This document shows, one piece after another, positions 1 to 8,042 of a DNA stretch of 37,714 bases; the stretch's first letter is position 1; every line of letters starts with the position of its first letter. Position numbers and translations under genes: made by a program. This DNA is from Burkholderiales bacterium (lineage in GTDB: Bacteria; Pseudomonadota; Gammaproteobacteria; Burkholderiales; Burkholderiaceae_C): NCBI GenBank assembly GCA_017302655.1, contig JAFLDE010000034.1:1-37714 (forward strand), read 5' to 3'. The notes below the pieces were generated by a model. That model saw only the letters and a program-made list of their open reading frames with translations. It was not told where the DNA came from and did no database searches.

Positions 1-6
1 CTGCCC

Positions 7-1104
7 ATGGCCGAGGTGCTGCAGCAGTTCGCCTTCGAGCGCCTGCCGGGCTCGCAGGTCTACACGGCGCTGGGCGCGCTCGACACCAAGCTGACCCCGC
101 AGGCCGCCTGGCCCGGCCAAGGCCACGGCCTGCGCCGCTGGCGCAATGGCGCGCTGGAGCCCTTCATCGACCCGGCGGCGGTGAAAGGCAAGGCCCTGCT
201 GATCTTCATCCACGGCACCTTCAGCAACAGCGAGTCCCTGCTCGACCAAGGGCTGATGAAGAAGAAGCCCGGCCAGGACTTCCTGGCCGACGCGCAGCGC
301 AAGTACGACCTGCTGCTGGCCTACGACCACCCGACCCTGTCGGTGAGCCCGATGCTCAACGCCTTCGACCTGGCCGCCTTGCTGCGCGCGGGGCCCAAGA
401 GTGTGGACATCGTTTGCCACAGCCGTGGCGGCCTGGTGGCGCGCTGGTATTGCGAGGCCTTTGCCGATCCGGCCCTGCGTCGCCGTGTGGTCTTCGTGGC
501 ATCCCCCTTGGGCGGCACCAGCCTGGCGGCCGCGCCCAGCCTGAAGAACGCGTTGGACCTGCTGACCAATGTGGCCGATGCCTTGCGCATCGGCGGCGAC
601 AGCTTCATGGCCAATGCCCTCTTCACGGCGGTGAGCGGATTGCTGCGCGTGCTTTCTTCGGTGACCGGTGCGGTGCTCAGCGGCCCGCTGCTGGATGCCG
701 CGATCGCGCTGGTGCCGGGCCTGGACGCCATGTCCCGCGTGGGCAACAACCCCGAGCTGCTGCGCCTGCAGGCCAAGGCCCAGGGGCAGGACTTCCGCCA
801 GGGCCTGCTGCGCTACGCCGCCATCCGCTCGAACTTCGAGCCCCAGGCCATCGGCTGGAACTTCCTGCGCCTGTTCAGCCAGCCCATGCTGCGCGCCGGC
901 GACTGGGCGGCCGACCTTGTCTTCGACGGCCCGAACGACCTGGTGGTGAACACCGACGCGATGGCGCTCACCGCCGACCGCCAGCCCATCGAGCTGGCGC
1001 ACGACTTCGGCCGCAGCCGCACCGTGCACCACTGCAACTATTTCGAGCAGCCTCAGACCGTGGAGGCGCTGCGCAGCGTGTTCGAGGTGGGATCACGCGT
1101 CTGA
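7..1104 (+). CDS. alpha/beta hydrolase (lipase-like), possibly 5'-truncated
   Basis: A 365-residue protein if it begins at the ATG at 7. The frame is still open to base 1, so the real start may lie before the window. It has an oxyanion-type HGTFSNS stretch near residue 69, a nucleophile elbow CHSRGG near residue 138 (Ser nucleophile), a candidate acid in DGPNDLVVNTD near 305 and a late His pair (VHHCNYF) near 340, the order expected for a Ser-Asp-His hydrolase. The family suggested is the lipase/PGAP1-like esterases; the substrate is unknown. No signal peptide is visible from this start. Its stop overlaps the 3' end of the convergent EamA gene by 12 bases. Hydrolase fold is confident; function is not. 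Confidence 0.75.
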   Translation: MAEVLQQFAFERLPGSQVYTALGALDTKLTPQAAWPGQGHGLRRWRNGALEPFIDPAAVKGKALLIFIHGTFSNSESLLDQGLMKKKPGQDFLADAQRKYDLLLAYDHPTLSVSPMLNAFDLAALLRAGPKSVDIVCHSRGGLVARWYCEAFADPALRRRVVFVASPLGGTSLAAAPSLKNALDLLTNVADALRIGGDSFMANALFTAVSGLLRVLSSVTGAVLSGPLLDAAIALVPGLDAMSRVGNNPELLRLQAKAQGQDFRQGLLRYAAIRSNFEPQAIGWNFLRLFSQPMLRAGDWAADLVFDGPNDLVVNTDAMALTADRQPIELAHDFGRSRTVHHCNYFEQPQTVEALRSVFEVGSRV

Positions 1105-2037
1105 AGAGCGCGAAGCGTTGCCAGCCATGCGCCGCAGCAGCATGCGGTGCAGCAACCCCTGGTTGATGAGCAGACCCAGCAGCACGGCGCCCGTGCCCAG
1201 CCACTGCAGCGGCGAAGGGTGTTCGCCGAACACCGCGGCCGCTGCCCACAGACCGACCACCGGCACCAGCAGCGACCAGGGCACGATGCGCCCCGGGCTG
1301 TGGCGCTGCAGCAGGCGCGTCCACAGGCTGTAGGCCAGCAGGGTGGCCAGCAGCGCGAGGTAGAGCACGGCACCGATGCCAAGCGCGTTCAGTCCGGCCA
1401 ATTGCTGTTGCAGCGCCGCCGGCCCGTCCTGCCAGGCCGCCAGGGCGAAGAAGGGCACGATGGGCACCAGGCTGCTCCAGACGATGAAACCCAATGGGTC
1501 GTAGCCGCCGTGCTGGGCGGCGGCGACGCGACTCACCAGGTTCGACACGGCCCACATGAGCGCCGCGCCCAGAGTCAGCACGAAGCCGACCAGCGTCATC
1601 TGCCCCGGCCCTTGGCCATGCGCGCTGGCGATGGCCACCAGCCCGGCCAGCGCCACCGCGAGGCCCAGCCACTGGCGCGGCAGCGTGCGTTCACCCAGCA
1701 GCGGTGCAGCGAGCAGCAGGGTGAAGAAGGCCTGCGTCTGCATCACCACCGAGGCCATGCCCGCCGTCATGCCCAGTTGCAGTGCGGTGAAGAGCAGGCC
1801 GAACTGCCCCACGCCCTGCGCCAGGCCGTAGCCCAGCAGGAAGCGCATGGGCAGCCGAGGTGGCCGCACGAAGACCAGCAGCGGCAGCGCGGCCACGCTG
1901 AAGCGCAGTGCGCCCAGCAGCATGGGCGACAGACCCTGCAGGCCCAGCTTCATGACGACGAAGTTCAGGCCCCAGATGAGCACCACGGCCGCCACGCGGG
2001 CGATATCGCCCGCTGACAGCGGCGCTTGCCCGCTCAC
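1093..2037 (-). CDS. EamA/DMT-family membrane exporter
   Basis: About 314 residues with some ten hydrophobic segments in two homologous halves, as in drug/metabolite transporters of the EamA family (RhaT/YdcZ-like). The first half begins VVLIWGLNFVVMKLGLQGLSP and the second near VLTLGAALMWAVSNLVSRV, the typical first helix of each repeat. The frame stays open far upstream, but the better start is the GTG at 2037, which overlaps the TGA of the epimerase gene (GTGA) and gives a normal family length. It is the last gene of the five-gene minus-strand operon, so it probably exports a product or metabolite of that pathway. Substrate cannot be read from sequence. Confidence 0.85.
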   Translation of the reverse strand: MSGQAPLSAGDIARVAAVVLIWGLNFVVMKLGLQGLSPMLLGALRFSVAALPLLVFVRPPRLPMRFLLGYGLAQGVGQFGLLFTALQLGMTAGMASVVMQTQAFFTLLLAAPLLGERTLPRQWLGLAVALAGLVAIASAHGQGPGQMTLVGFVLTLGAALMWAVSNLVSRVAAAQHGGYDPLGFIVWSSLVPIVPFFALAAWQDGPAALQQQLAGLNALGIGAVLYLALLATLLAYSLWTRLLQRHSPGRIVPWSLLVPVVGLWAAAAVFGEHPSPLQWLGTGAVLLGLLINQGLLHRMLLRRMAGNASRSSDA

Positions 2038-3002
2038 AGCGGCCGGCCCTGCTGCTGGCGCGCGGCGATGAAGGCCAGCAGAGCCTCGCGGCTGGTCTTG
2101 CGCGGCTGGTAGCCCAGCTCTTCCTTCAGCCGCCGGTTGGCGAGCACGGGGCGGTAGCGCAGGAAGTCGAGCTGTTCGGGGCCGTAGCGCGAGACGCCCA
2201 GACGCGAGCCCACCCACAGCGCCGCGCGTAAGAGAGCGGGTGGGAACTCGCGCGTGCGCTTGCCCAAGGCGGCGGCGATCTCGTGGATGCTCAGCGCACC
2301 GTCGCCCGCCACATTGAAGCAACCTGCCTTGCCTGTCTCGATGGCATGCAGGAAGGCGCCGACCACGTCCTCGTCCCAGATGAAGACGAAGGGGCTGTCG
2401 CTGCCTCGGATCGCGATCAGCCGTGGCTTCTCGAACAGCGCGGTGATCTGGTTGTCCACCCGCTCGCCGAGGATGGTGCCGATGCGCAGCACCGTCTGCT
2501 GCAGCCGCGGGTGCGTGCGGCGAGTCTCAGCGAGCATCTCTTCGACCAGGCGCTTGTGGTGTGCGTAGGCGAACACCTCGTTGCCGCGCAGCGTGTCTTC
2601 CTCGCTGAGCCAGGCCGGGTTGTCCGCGTGGTAGCCGTAGGCCGCACCGCTGGAGCTGACGAGCAGGTGCCGCACGCCGTGGGCGATGCAGGCATCGAGC
2701 ACATGGCGCGTGCCGCCCACGTCGACGGCGTACTCGAGTGCGCGATTCGAATCGCGCCCTGGCGTGACGATGGACGCCAGGTGCGCCACGGTGTCGAAGC
2801 CGTGACGGGCGAAGCTGGCCGACAGAGCGGCGGCTTCGCGAACGTCCTGCTGCTCGTAGATCACGCCTGCGATGCGGCGCGCTTCGGGCACCACGCGCAC
2901 ATCCTGCGCGACGACGACATGGCCTTGGGCGGCGAGCGAGGCCACCAGGCTGCGGCCGAGAAAGCCGTCTCCGCCGGTGACGAGGATGCGCTTGGGCTTC
3001 AT
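2034..3002 (-). CDS. NAD(P)-dependent epimerase/dehydratase, extended SDR
   Basis: A 322-residue extended short-chain dehydrogenase. The N-terminus MKPKRILVTGGDGFLGRSL carries the TGxxGxxG nucleotide-binding motif. The catalytic Tyr-Lys pair is YAHHK, preceded by the serine-rich SSSGAAYG. The ATG at 3002 overlaps the stop of the symporter gene (ATGA), so translation is probably coupled; a start 12 codons upstream is possible but would overlap that gene further. The family acts on nucleotide sugars, steroids or other carbonyl/hydroxyl substrates. Its neighbours are an SDR and a monooxygenase rather than sugar-nucleotide genes, so a catabolic oxidoreductase role is as likely as sugar epimerisation. 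Confidence 0.85.
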   Translation of the reverse strand: MKPKRILVTGGDGFLGRSLVASLAAQGHVVVAQDVRVVPEARRIAGVIYEQQDVREAAALSASFARHGFDTVAHLASIVTPGRDSNRALEYAVDVGGTRHVLDACIAHGVRHLLVSSSGAAYGYHADNPAWLSEEDTLRGNEVFAYAHHKRLVEEMLAETRRTHPRLQQTVLRIGTILGERVDNQITALFEKPRLIAIRGSDSPFVFIWDEDVVGAFLHAIETGKAGCFNVAGDGALSIHEIAAALGKRTREFPPALLRAALWVGSRLGVSRYGPEQLDFLRYRPVLANRRLKEELGYQPRKTSREALLAFIAARQQQGRPL

Positions 3003-3910
3003 TGCGGACGCCCCTCGGCCGGCTTGCGCCCCCACCAACTGGCCAGCGCCAGGCCCGCGATGATGTCCCAGAAGCCCCAGACGCCGGCCACCACCGCCAT
3101 GCCGCCCAGGCCACCGAAGAAGCTGAAGATCAGCACCAGACCGAGGCCGGCGTTGCGGATGCCCACCTCGATGGACACGGCGCGACGTTCGTACTCCTTG
3201 AGGCCGGTCAGGCTGGCACAGACATAGCCGATGCCGAAGGCCAGCGTGTCGTGCAGCACCACGGCCAGGATGACCAGGCCCACGTAGTCCAGGAAGTAGC
3301 GCCAGTTGCCGGCCACGGCGGCCAGGATGAACAGCACCAGGCAGGCGAAGCTGGCGATGCGCGCAGGCTTCTTGATGCGTTCGGTGAGCGCGGGGAATCG
3401 GTTCGCGAAGGCGATGCCCAGCACGAAGGGGAGGCCGATGATGGCGACGATGTGGCCGCCCATCTCCAGCGGGTCCAGCGCGATCGAGCGCAGCAGCGGC
3501 GCAGCGGTGGGATGCATGCTGCCCCAGAAGGCGACGTTCAGCGGCATCAGCACGATGGCCAGCGCGTTCGAGATGGCCGTCATCGACACCGACAGCGCCA
3601 CATTGCCGCCGGCCCGGTGCGTGAGGATGTTGGAGATGTTGCCCGGCGGGCAGCAGGCCACCAGGATCATGCCCAGCGCGATGCTCGGGCCGGGTTGCAG
3701 CAGCAGCGTCAGCGCGAAGGTGGCGGCCGGCAGCACGATGAACTGCGCCGCGATGCCGACCGCCATCGCGAAGGGCATGCGCAGCACGCGCTTGAAGTCC
3801 TCGGCCTTGGTGTCCAGCGCGATGCCGAACATCAGGAAGGCCAGCACCCCGTTGAGCAGCATCAGCGAGGCAGGGTTGAAGTTGAGGCGGATCTCGTCGA
3901 CGGGCAGCAT
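2999..3910 (-). CDS. bile acid:sodium symporter (BASS) family transporter
   Basis: A 303-residue integral membrane protein with about nine or ten hydrophobic segments. The conserved BASS motifs are visible: LMFGIALDTKAEDF near residue 28 and CCPPGNISNILTHRAGGN near residue 86, the sodium/substrate-site region (G-N-x-S-N). Family members import bile acids, organic acids or other organic anions with sodium. It follows the monooxygenase gene by 20 bases and shares an ATGA overlap with the epimerase gene. In this operon it would import the substrate that the SDR and the monooxygenase oxidise; that role is inferred. Confidence 0.88.
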   Translation of the reverse strand: MLPVDEIRLNFNPASLMLLNGVLAFLMFGIALDTKAEDFKRVLRMPFAMAVGIAAQFIVLPAATFALTLLLQPGPSIALGMILVACCPPGNISNILTHRAGGNVALSVSMTAISNALAIVLMPLNVAFWGSMHPTAAPLLRSIALDPLEMGGHIVAIIGLPFVLGIAFANRFPALTERIKKPARIASFACLVLFILAAVAGNWRYFLDYVGLVILAVVLHDTLAFGIGYVCASLTGLKEYERRAVSIEVGIRNAGLGLVLIFSFFGGLGGMAVVAGVWGFWDIIAGLALASWWGRKPAEGRPQ

Positions 3911-3930
3911 CTGGGTCTCGGCGTCCTGGT

Positions 3931-5256
3931 TCAGCGCAAGGCTTCGCTTGCGGCGCGCACGGCGGCGCGGTAGGTGTCCTTGTGGACGTAATAGGCCATG
4001 CGTTCGAGCTTCAGGTACCTGAAGCCGCCGCTGAGGTCAGGCGCCGGGCCGGCCTTGGTGGCGGCAAACCGCCTGCCCTGTTCGGAGCCCTGCGCCTTGA
4101 AGGCGCGGGCAATCAGCTCAGCCTGCTCGTAGCGACCCTGCCAGCCGATGCCGCTGGCTTCGATCATGCCCATCACCGCCAGGTTGTCGAATCGCGGCGC
4201 AAAGATGTTCAGGTAGAGCTGCGGCGCCTGGCCGTGCCAGTTCAACAGTTCACGGGCGATGAAGGGGTAGTGCAGCTTGTAGCCGGTGGCGGCCAGCACC
4301 AGGTCGTAGTCGCCCTGGCTACCGTCCTTGAAGTGCACCGTCTTGCCCTCGAAGCGCGCGATGTCGGCCTTCACTCGGACATCGCCGTGTCCGAGGTGGT
4401 AGATGATCAGCGAGTTCACCACCGGGTGCGACTCGTACATCTTGTAATCGGGCTTGGGGAAGCCGAAGCGCACCGGGTCGCCGGTGAACCACTTCAGGAT
4501 CACGCTGTCGATCTTCTGCTTCAACCAGGGCGGCAGCTTCAGCCCGCCCAGCGTGTCGGCCGGCTTGCCGAACACGTACTTGGGCACGAAGTAGTAGCCA
4601 CGGCGCACCGAGATGTCCACCTGGGCGGCGCGGTGCACCGCGTCCACCGCGATGTCGCAGCCCGAGTTGCCGGCGCCGACGATGAGCACCCGCTTGCCTT
4701 CGAACAGCGCCGCGTCCTTGTAGGCACTGGTGTGCAACAACTCGCCGTCGAAGCGGCCTTCGAACGGCGGCATGTTCGGCTCGGCCAGCGTGCCGTTGGC
4801 AATGATCACGCCCTTGAACAAGGCCTCGCGGGTCTCGCTGCCTTCGCCCTCCGTGCCTTCCCGCCAGCGCACGCGCCACAGCGGCGCGCTGCCTTCGCCA
4901 GCCGGCTCGACCTGAAGCACGCGGGCGTTGAAGCGGTAGTGCTCGCGCAGGCCGAAGTGATCGGCGAAGGCGCGGAAGTAGGCGCAGAGCTCGCGGTGGC
5001 TGGGGTAGTCGGCCACGCGGTCCGCCATCGGGAACTCGGCGAACTCGGTCATGCGCTTGCTGGAGATCAGGTGCGCCGATTCATAGACCGTGCTGCGCGG
5101 GTTGGCGATGTTCCACAGCCCGCCGACGTCGGCATAGGCCTCGAAGCCGACGAAGGGCAGGCCCAGCTTCTGCAGGTTGCGTGCGGCGGCGAGGCCGGAG
5201 GGGCCAGCGCCGATCACGGCATAGCGGGGCTCGGATGCGGGGGAGCTCATGGACAT
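3931..5256 (-). CDS. flavin-containing monooxygenase (FMO-like)
   Basis: A 441-residue flavoprotein. The FAD-binding GxGxxG is GAGPSG (residues 16-21), followed by the second FAD-domain glutamate (FEAYADVGGLW). The FMO fingerprint FxGxxxHxxx(Y/F) is present as FDGELLHTSAY, and the NADPH-binding second Rossmann motif is VLIVGAGNSGCDIA. Tyr at the end of the fingerprint points to a class B FMO rather than a Baeyer-Villiger enzyme, which has Trp there. It would add one oxygen atom to a soft nucleophile or carbonyl substrate using NADPH and FAD in the cytosol. ATGs at 5256 and 5250 are both possible; neither has a strong ribosome site. It lies 11 bases after the SDR gene. Confidence 0.88.
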   Translation of the reverse strand: MSMSSPASEPRYAVIGAGPSGLAAARNLQKLGLPFVGFEAYADVGGLWNIANPRSTVYESAHLISSKRMTEFAEFPMADRVADYPSHRELCAYFRAFADHFGLREHYRFNARVLQVEPAGEGSAPLWRVRWREGTEGEGSETREALFKGVIIANGTLAEPNMPPFEGRFDGELLHTSAYKDAALFEGKRVLIVGAGNSGCDIAVDAVHRAAQVDISVRRGYYFVPKYVFGKPADTLGGLKLPPWLKQKIDSVILKWFTGDPVRFGFPKPDYKMYESHPVVNSLIIYHLGHGDVRVKADIARFEGKTVHFKDGSQGDYDLVLAATGYKLHYPFIARELLNWHGQAPQLYLNIFAPRFDNLAVMGMIEASGIGWQGRYEQAELIARAFKAQGSEQGRRFAATKAGPAPDLSGGFRYLKLERMAYYVHKDTYRAAVRAASEALR

Positions 5257-5267
5257 GGGCAGGCGAC

Positions 5268-6095
5268 TCAGTGCTGACGGTTGTTCTGGCGGGTCGGGGC
5301 GTCCAACCCGGGAATGGCGGTGCTGCCGGCTTCGCCGATGCGAGGCTTGCGCGGCTGGTTGAGCAGGATGCGGTCGTGGACGGCTGCGGGCAGCAGGCCC
5401 AACGCACGGGCGAGCCAGCCCATGCGTCGCGGCAGCACGATCAGCTCGGCGCCGCGCGCTGCGCGCACCAGCAAGTGGCGCGCTGCTTCATCGGGTTCCA
5501 TCAGACCCGGCATCCTGAAGCGGTTGCCCGCGGTGAGCGGCGTGCGCAAGTAGCCCGGGCACACGGTGGCCACGCGCAAGCCGCTGCCGCGCAACTCCGC
5601 GCGCAGGCTCTGCAGGTAGGCGATCACGCCGGCCTTGCTGGCGCAATAAGCGCCGTTGCCCGGCAGGCCGCGCCAGCCGGCCAGGCTGGCCACGCCCACC
5701 AGGCTGCCGCGGCCAGCGCCACGCATGGCAGTGAGATAGGGGTGAAAGGTCGTGGCGACGCCCAAGACATTGATCTCCAGCATGCGACGCATCACGGCCA
5801 GGTCGCCACGCTGCTCGGTGTCGAAGCCGCCCGCCACGCCGGCGTTGGCCAGCACCAAATCGGGCACCCCGTGACGGGTCATCCAGTCTTGCGCCGCAGC
5901 CTGCATCGCGGGCGCGTCGCTCACATCCAGGGTGTAGAGCTCGCTGCGCTCGGGTGCCAATGCCCGGAGCGCTTCGAGCCTGCCGCGGTCCAGGCCCAGC
6001 AAGGCCACCCGGGCGCCCTGCGCCAGCAGCCTGCGGGCCAGCGCCTGGCCCAAGCCGCCGCAGGCGCCGGTGATCACCGCATTGCCATAACCCAT
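5268..6095 (-). CDS. short-chain dehydrogenase/reductase, first gene of the operon
   Basis: A 275-residue classical SDR. It has the cofactor motif TGACGGLG at the N-terminus, LANAGVAGG (NNAG equivalent), the catalytic Ser in GVASLAGW and the Tyr/Lys pair in YCASK, followed by CPGYLRTPLT. The frame is open for 32 more codons, but the ATG at 6095 has a clear AGGAG nine bases upstream and gives a normal N-terminus, so it is preferred. It oxidises or reduces an alcohol/carbonyl with NAD(P). As the promoter-proximal gene of SDR-FMO-BASS-epimerase-EamA and divergent from an IclR gene, it probably acts in catabolism of a hydrophobic or organic-acid compound. Substrate unknown. Confidence 0.88.
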   Translation of the reverse strand: MGYGNAVITGACGGLGQALARRLLAQGARVALLGLDRGRLEALRALAPERSELYTLDVSDAPAMQAAAQDWMTRHGVPDLVLANAGVAGGFDTEQRGDLAVMRRMLEINVLGVATTFHPYLTAMRGAGRGSLVGVASLAGWRGLPGNGAYCASKAGVIAYLQSLRAELRGSGLRVATVCPGYLRTPLTAGNRFRMPGLMEPDEAARHLLVRAARGAELIVLPRRMGWLARALGLLPAAVHDRILLNQPRKPRIGEAGSTAIPGLDAPTRQNNRQH

Positions 6096-6220
6096 CCGCT
6101 TGGTCTCCTGCCCGGACCCCTCGTGCCGCCCGATCCCCATCTTGAGGTGGGCGCGGAGCTTAACGAGTCGCGACAATCGTCTTGATTTCAAACGCTGTTT
6201 CGTCTCAATATTCGAGATTC
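6096..6220. promoter_or_regulatory. divergent promoter region between the SDR operon and the IclR gene
   Basis: A 125-base intergenic stretch that must hold both promoters. Close to the IclR start is an imperfect palindrome TCTCAATATTCGAGA (6203-6217), a plausible IclR-type operator by size and position. A TTGATT hexamer lies at 6183 on the plus strand. No strong -10 box can be assigned on either strand. The control relation is inferred from the divergent layout, which is common for IclR regulators. Confidence 0.35.
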
Positions 6221-6985
6221 ATGTCGATCAACGACGCTCCGCCCAGCCTTCGACTGTTTGAACTGTTGGAGCTGCTGGCCCAGCAAGGCCGCCCGCAGAG
6301 CTTGGCCGACCTGCTGGCGCTGGGCCGCTGGCCCAAGCCGACGCTGCACCGCATGCTGACGCAGCTGGAGGCGGGCGGCCTGCTGCAGCGCGAGCCCGAC
6401 GGGCGTCGCTATGCGCTGGCCGCCCGCAGCCTGCGACTGGCCGAGGGCCTGCTGGCCGCCAGCGCGCAGCAGGGCGTGCGCCGTGCGGTGCTCAGGGCCC
6501 TGGTGGCCGACATCGGCGAGAGCTGCAACCTCACCGCGCTGTCGGGAGCCGAGGTCGTCTACCTGGACCGTGTGGAGACGGCGTTCCCGCTGCGCCTGGA
6601 GCTCAGGCCCGGCACGCGCGTGCCGCTGCATTGCTCGGCCAGCGGCAAGCTGTTCCTGGCCTTTGCGCCGGCGCGGCAGCGCAAGACCTTGCTCGACGGC
6701 CTGGCGCTGACCCGCCATACCGCCACCACCCTGGCCGAACGCCGAGCGCTGGACGCCGAACTGGAGCGCATCCGCCGCGACGGTCATGCGGTGGATGACC
6801 AGGAGTTCGTGGAAGGGCTGAACTGCGTGGCGGTGCCGGTGCGGGAGGCAGGGGCTGGCGAAGACGCGCCGGTGCGCTGCGCCGTGGCGCTGCAGGCGCC
6901 GGCGGCGCGGCTGCCTTTGGCGCAGGCGCTAAACCTGCTGCCGCGCCTGCGCGAAGCGGCGGCCACGCTGGGCCGAAGCCTCTAG
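6221..6985 (+). CDS. IclR-family transcriptional regulator
   Basis: A 254-residue protein. A winged helix-turn-helix lies at about residues 7-60 (RLFELLELLAQQ, then PTLHRMLTQLEAGGLLQR). The effector-binding IclR domain follows, with its signature region VPLHCSASGKLFLAF and a late D-Q-E-F-VEGLNCVAVPV stretch. A TTG start at 6182 would add 13 residues unlike the family; the ATG at 6221 is preferred. These proteins act as dimers and respond to small aromatic or organic-acid effectors. The gene is transcribed away from the SDR-FMO operon, its most likely target. It ends convergently with the LacI gene, 22 bases away. Confidence 0.9.
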   Translation: MSINDAPPSLRLFELLELLAQQGRPQSLADLLALGRWPKPTLHRMLTQLEAGGLLQREPDGRRYALAARSLRLAEGLLAASAQQGVRRAVLRALVADIGESCNLTALSGAEVVYLDRVETAFPLRLELRPGTRVPLHCSASGKLFLAFAPARQRKTLLDGLALTRHTATTLAERRALDAELERIRRDGHAVDDQEFVEGLNCVAVPVREAGAGEDAPVRCAVALQAPAARLPLAQALNLLPRLREAAATLGRSL

Positions 6986-7011
6986 GCCGCCTGGCTGGGC
7001 ATCTGGCCTAG
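6982..7011. terminator. inverted repeat carrying both convergent stop codons (possible terminator)
   Basis: CTAGGCC (6982-6988) and GGCCTAG (7005-7011) pair perfectly around a 16-base loop. The TAG stop of the IclR gene and the TAG stop of the LacI gene each lie inside one arm. There is no T-tract, so intrinsic termination would be weak in either direction. Confidence 0.3.
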
Positions 7012-8024
7012 TACTGGCCGTTGCTGTCCTTGCGTGCCGTGGATTGGCGCAGCATGAGGCGAGGGCTGAGGCGCTCTTCGCTGGCGTCCAGGCTGCCGTC
7101 GATCAACTCGACCAAGCGCGACAGCGCCAACTCACCCATGGCCTCGCTTTGCATGTCCACCGTGGTCAAGGTCGGACTGCTGAAGCGTGCAAAGGGAATG
7201 TCGTCGAAACCCGCCACCGAGACCTGTTCGGGGATGCGGATGCCGGCCGCCTGCGCTTGTTTCATGAATCCCAAAGCGAGCATGTCGTTGAAGCAGACCA
7301 CGGCATCCGGTCGGGCCTCGCCCATCAGCACCTCGCCCACTGCCTTCTCGCCAGCTTCCAAGGTGGGCGACTCGGCGTTGAAGAGCAGTGCCTCGCAGCC
7401 GGCCTTCTTGACCGTCTCCACAAGGCCGGCACGCCGCTCGCCGTCCCAGCGCGCGCCGGGATAGCCCAGGTACGCGATGCGGCGGTGGCCGAGGTCGAGC
7501 AGGTGGCGCGCCAGCATGATCGCGGCGGCACGCCCATCGGCGCTCACGCTGTGCACGCCGTGCTGGCTCGCGCGGCCGAAGAAGACCACTGGCTTGTCCA
7601 GGTCGCGCAGCGTGCTCAGCGCGGCGTCGGGCATGCGCGAGCTGACGATCAGCCCGTCGACCCGGCGGCTGAGGTCCCGCAGCATGTCGCCCTCGGCACT
7701 CAAGCGTTCGCCGGTATCGACGAAGAGCAGGTTGTAGCCGAGTTGTTGAGCCTTGCGGTTGGCGCCCTTCACGATGCCAGTGAAGTGCGGATTGCGGATA
7801 TCCAGGATTACCACCGCAATGGTGTTGGTGCGGCCGGTGATCATGCTCCGCGCCAAGGGGTCGACGCTGAAGCCCAGGGTGTCGATGGCATCGCGCAAGC
7901 GCTGCTCGGTGCTCTCGGTGAAGCGCTGCACACCGTTGACGAAGCGGGAGACGGTGGCGATGGAGACGCCCGCCGTGCGGGCGACGTCCCGCATCGTTGG
8001 GGGGCGTGGGGTACTGGTTGCCAT
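7008..8024 (-). CDS. LacI-family transcriptional regulator of the uronate locus
   Basis: A 338-residue LacI/GalR regulator. The DNA-binding helix-turn-helix with hinge is at residues 11-31 (MRDVARTAGVSIATVSRFVN), and the periplasmic-binding-protein-like effector domain follows from about residue 66 (NTIAVVILDIRNPHF to FDDIPFARFSSPTLTTV). It follows the ABC ATPase gene by 18 bases and is probably cotranscribed with the transporter genes. Two LacI-type operators in the divergent promoter at 12285 and 12405 are the obvious targets. The effector is probably a breakdown intermediate of the imported uronide, for example 2-keto-3-deoxygluconate; that is inference. Confidence 0.92.
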   Translation of the reverse strand: MATSTPRPPTMRDVARTAGVSIATVSRFVNGVQRFTESTEQRLRDAIDTLGFSVDPLARSMITGRTNTIAVVILDIRNPHFTGIVKGANRKAQQLGYNLLFVDTGERLSAEGDMLRDLSRRVDGLIVSSRMPDAALSTLRDLDKPVVFFGRASQHGVHSVSADGRAAAIMLARHLLDLGHRRIAYLGYPGARWDGERRAGLVETVKKAGCEALLFNAESPTLEAGEKAVGEVLMGEARPDAVVCFNDMLALGFMKQAQAAGIRIPEQVSVAGFDDIPFARFSSPTLTTVDMQSEAMGELALSRLVELIDGSLDASEERLSPRLMLRQSTARKDSNGQY

Positions 8025-8042
8025 TGCCGGAATCTTCGTCGA

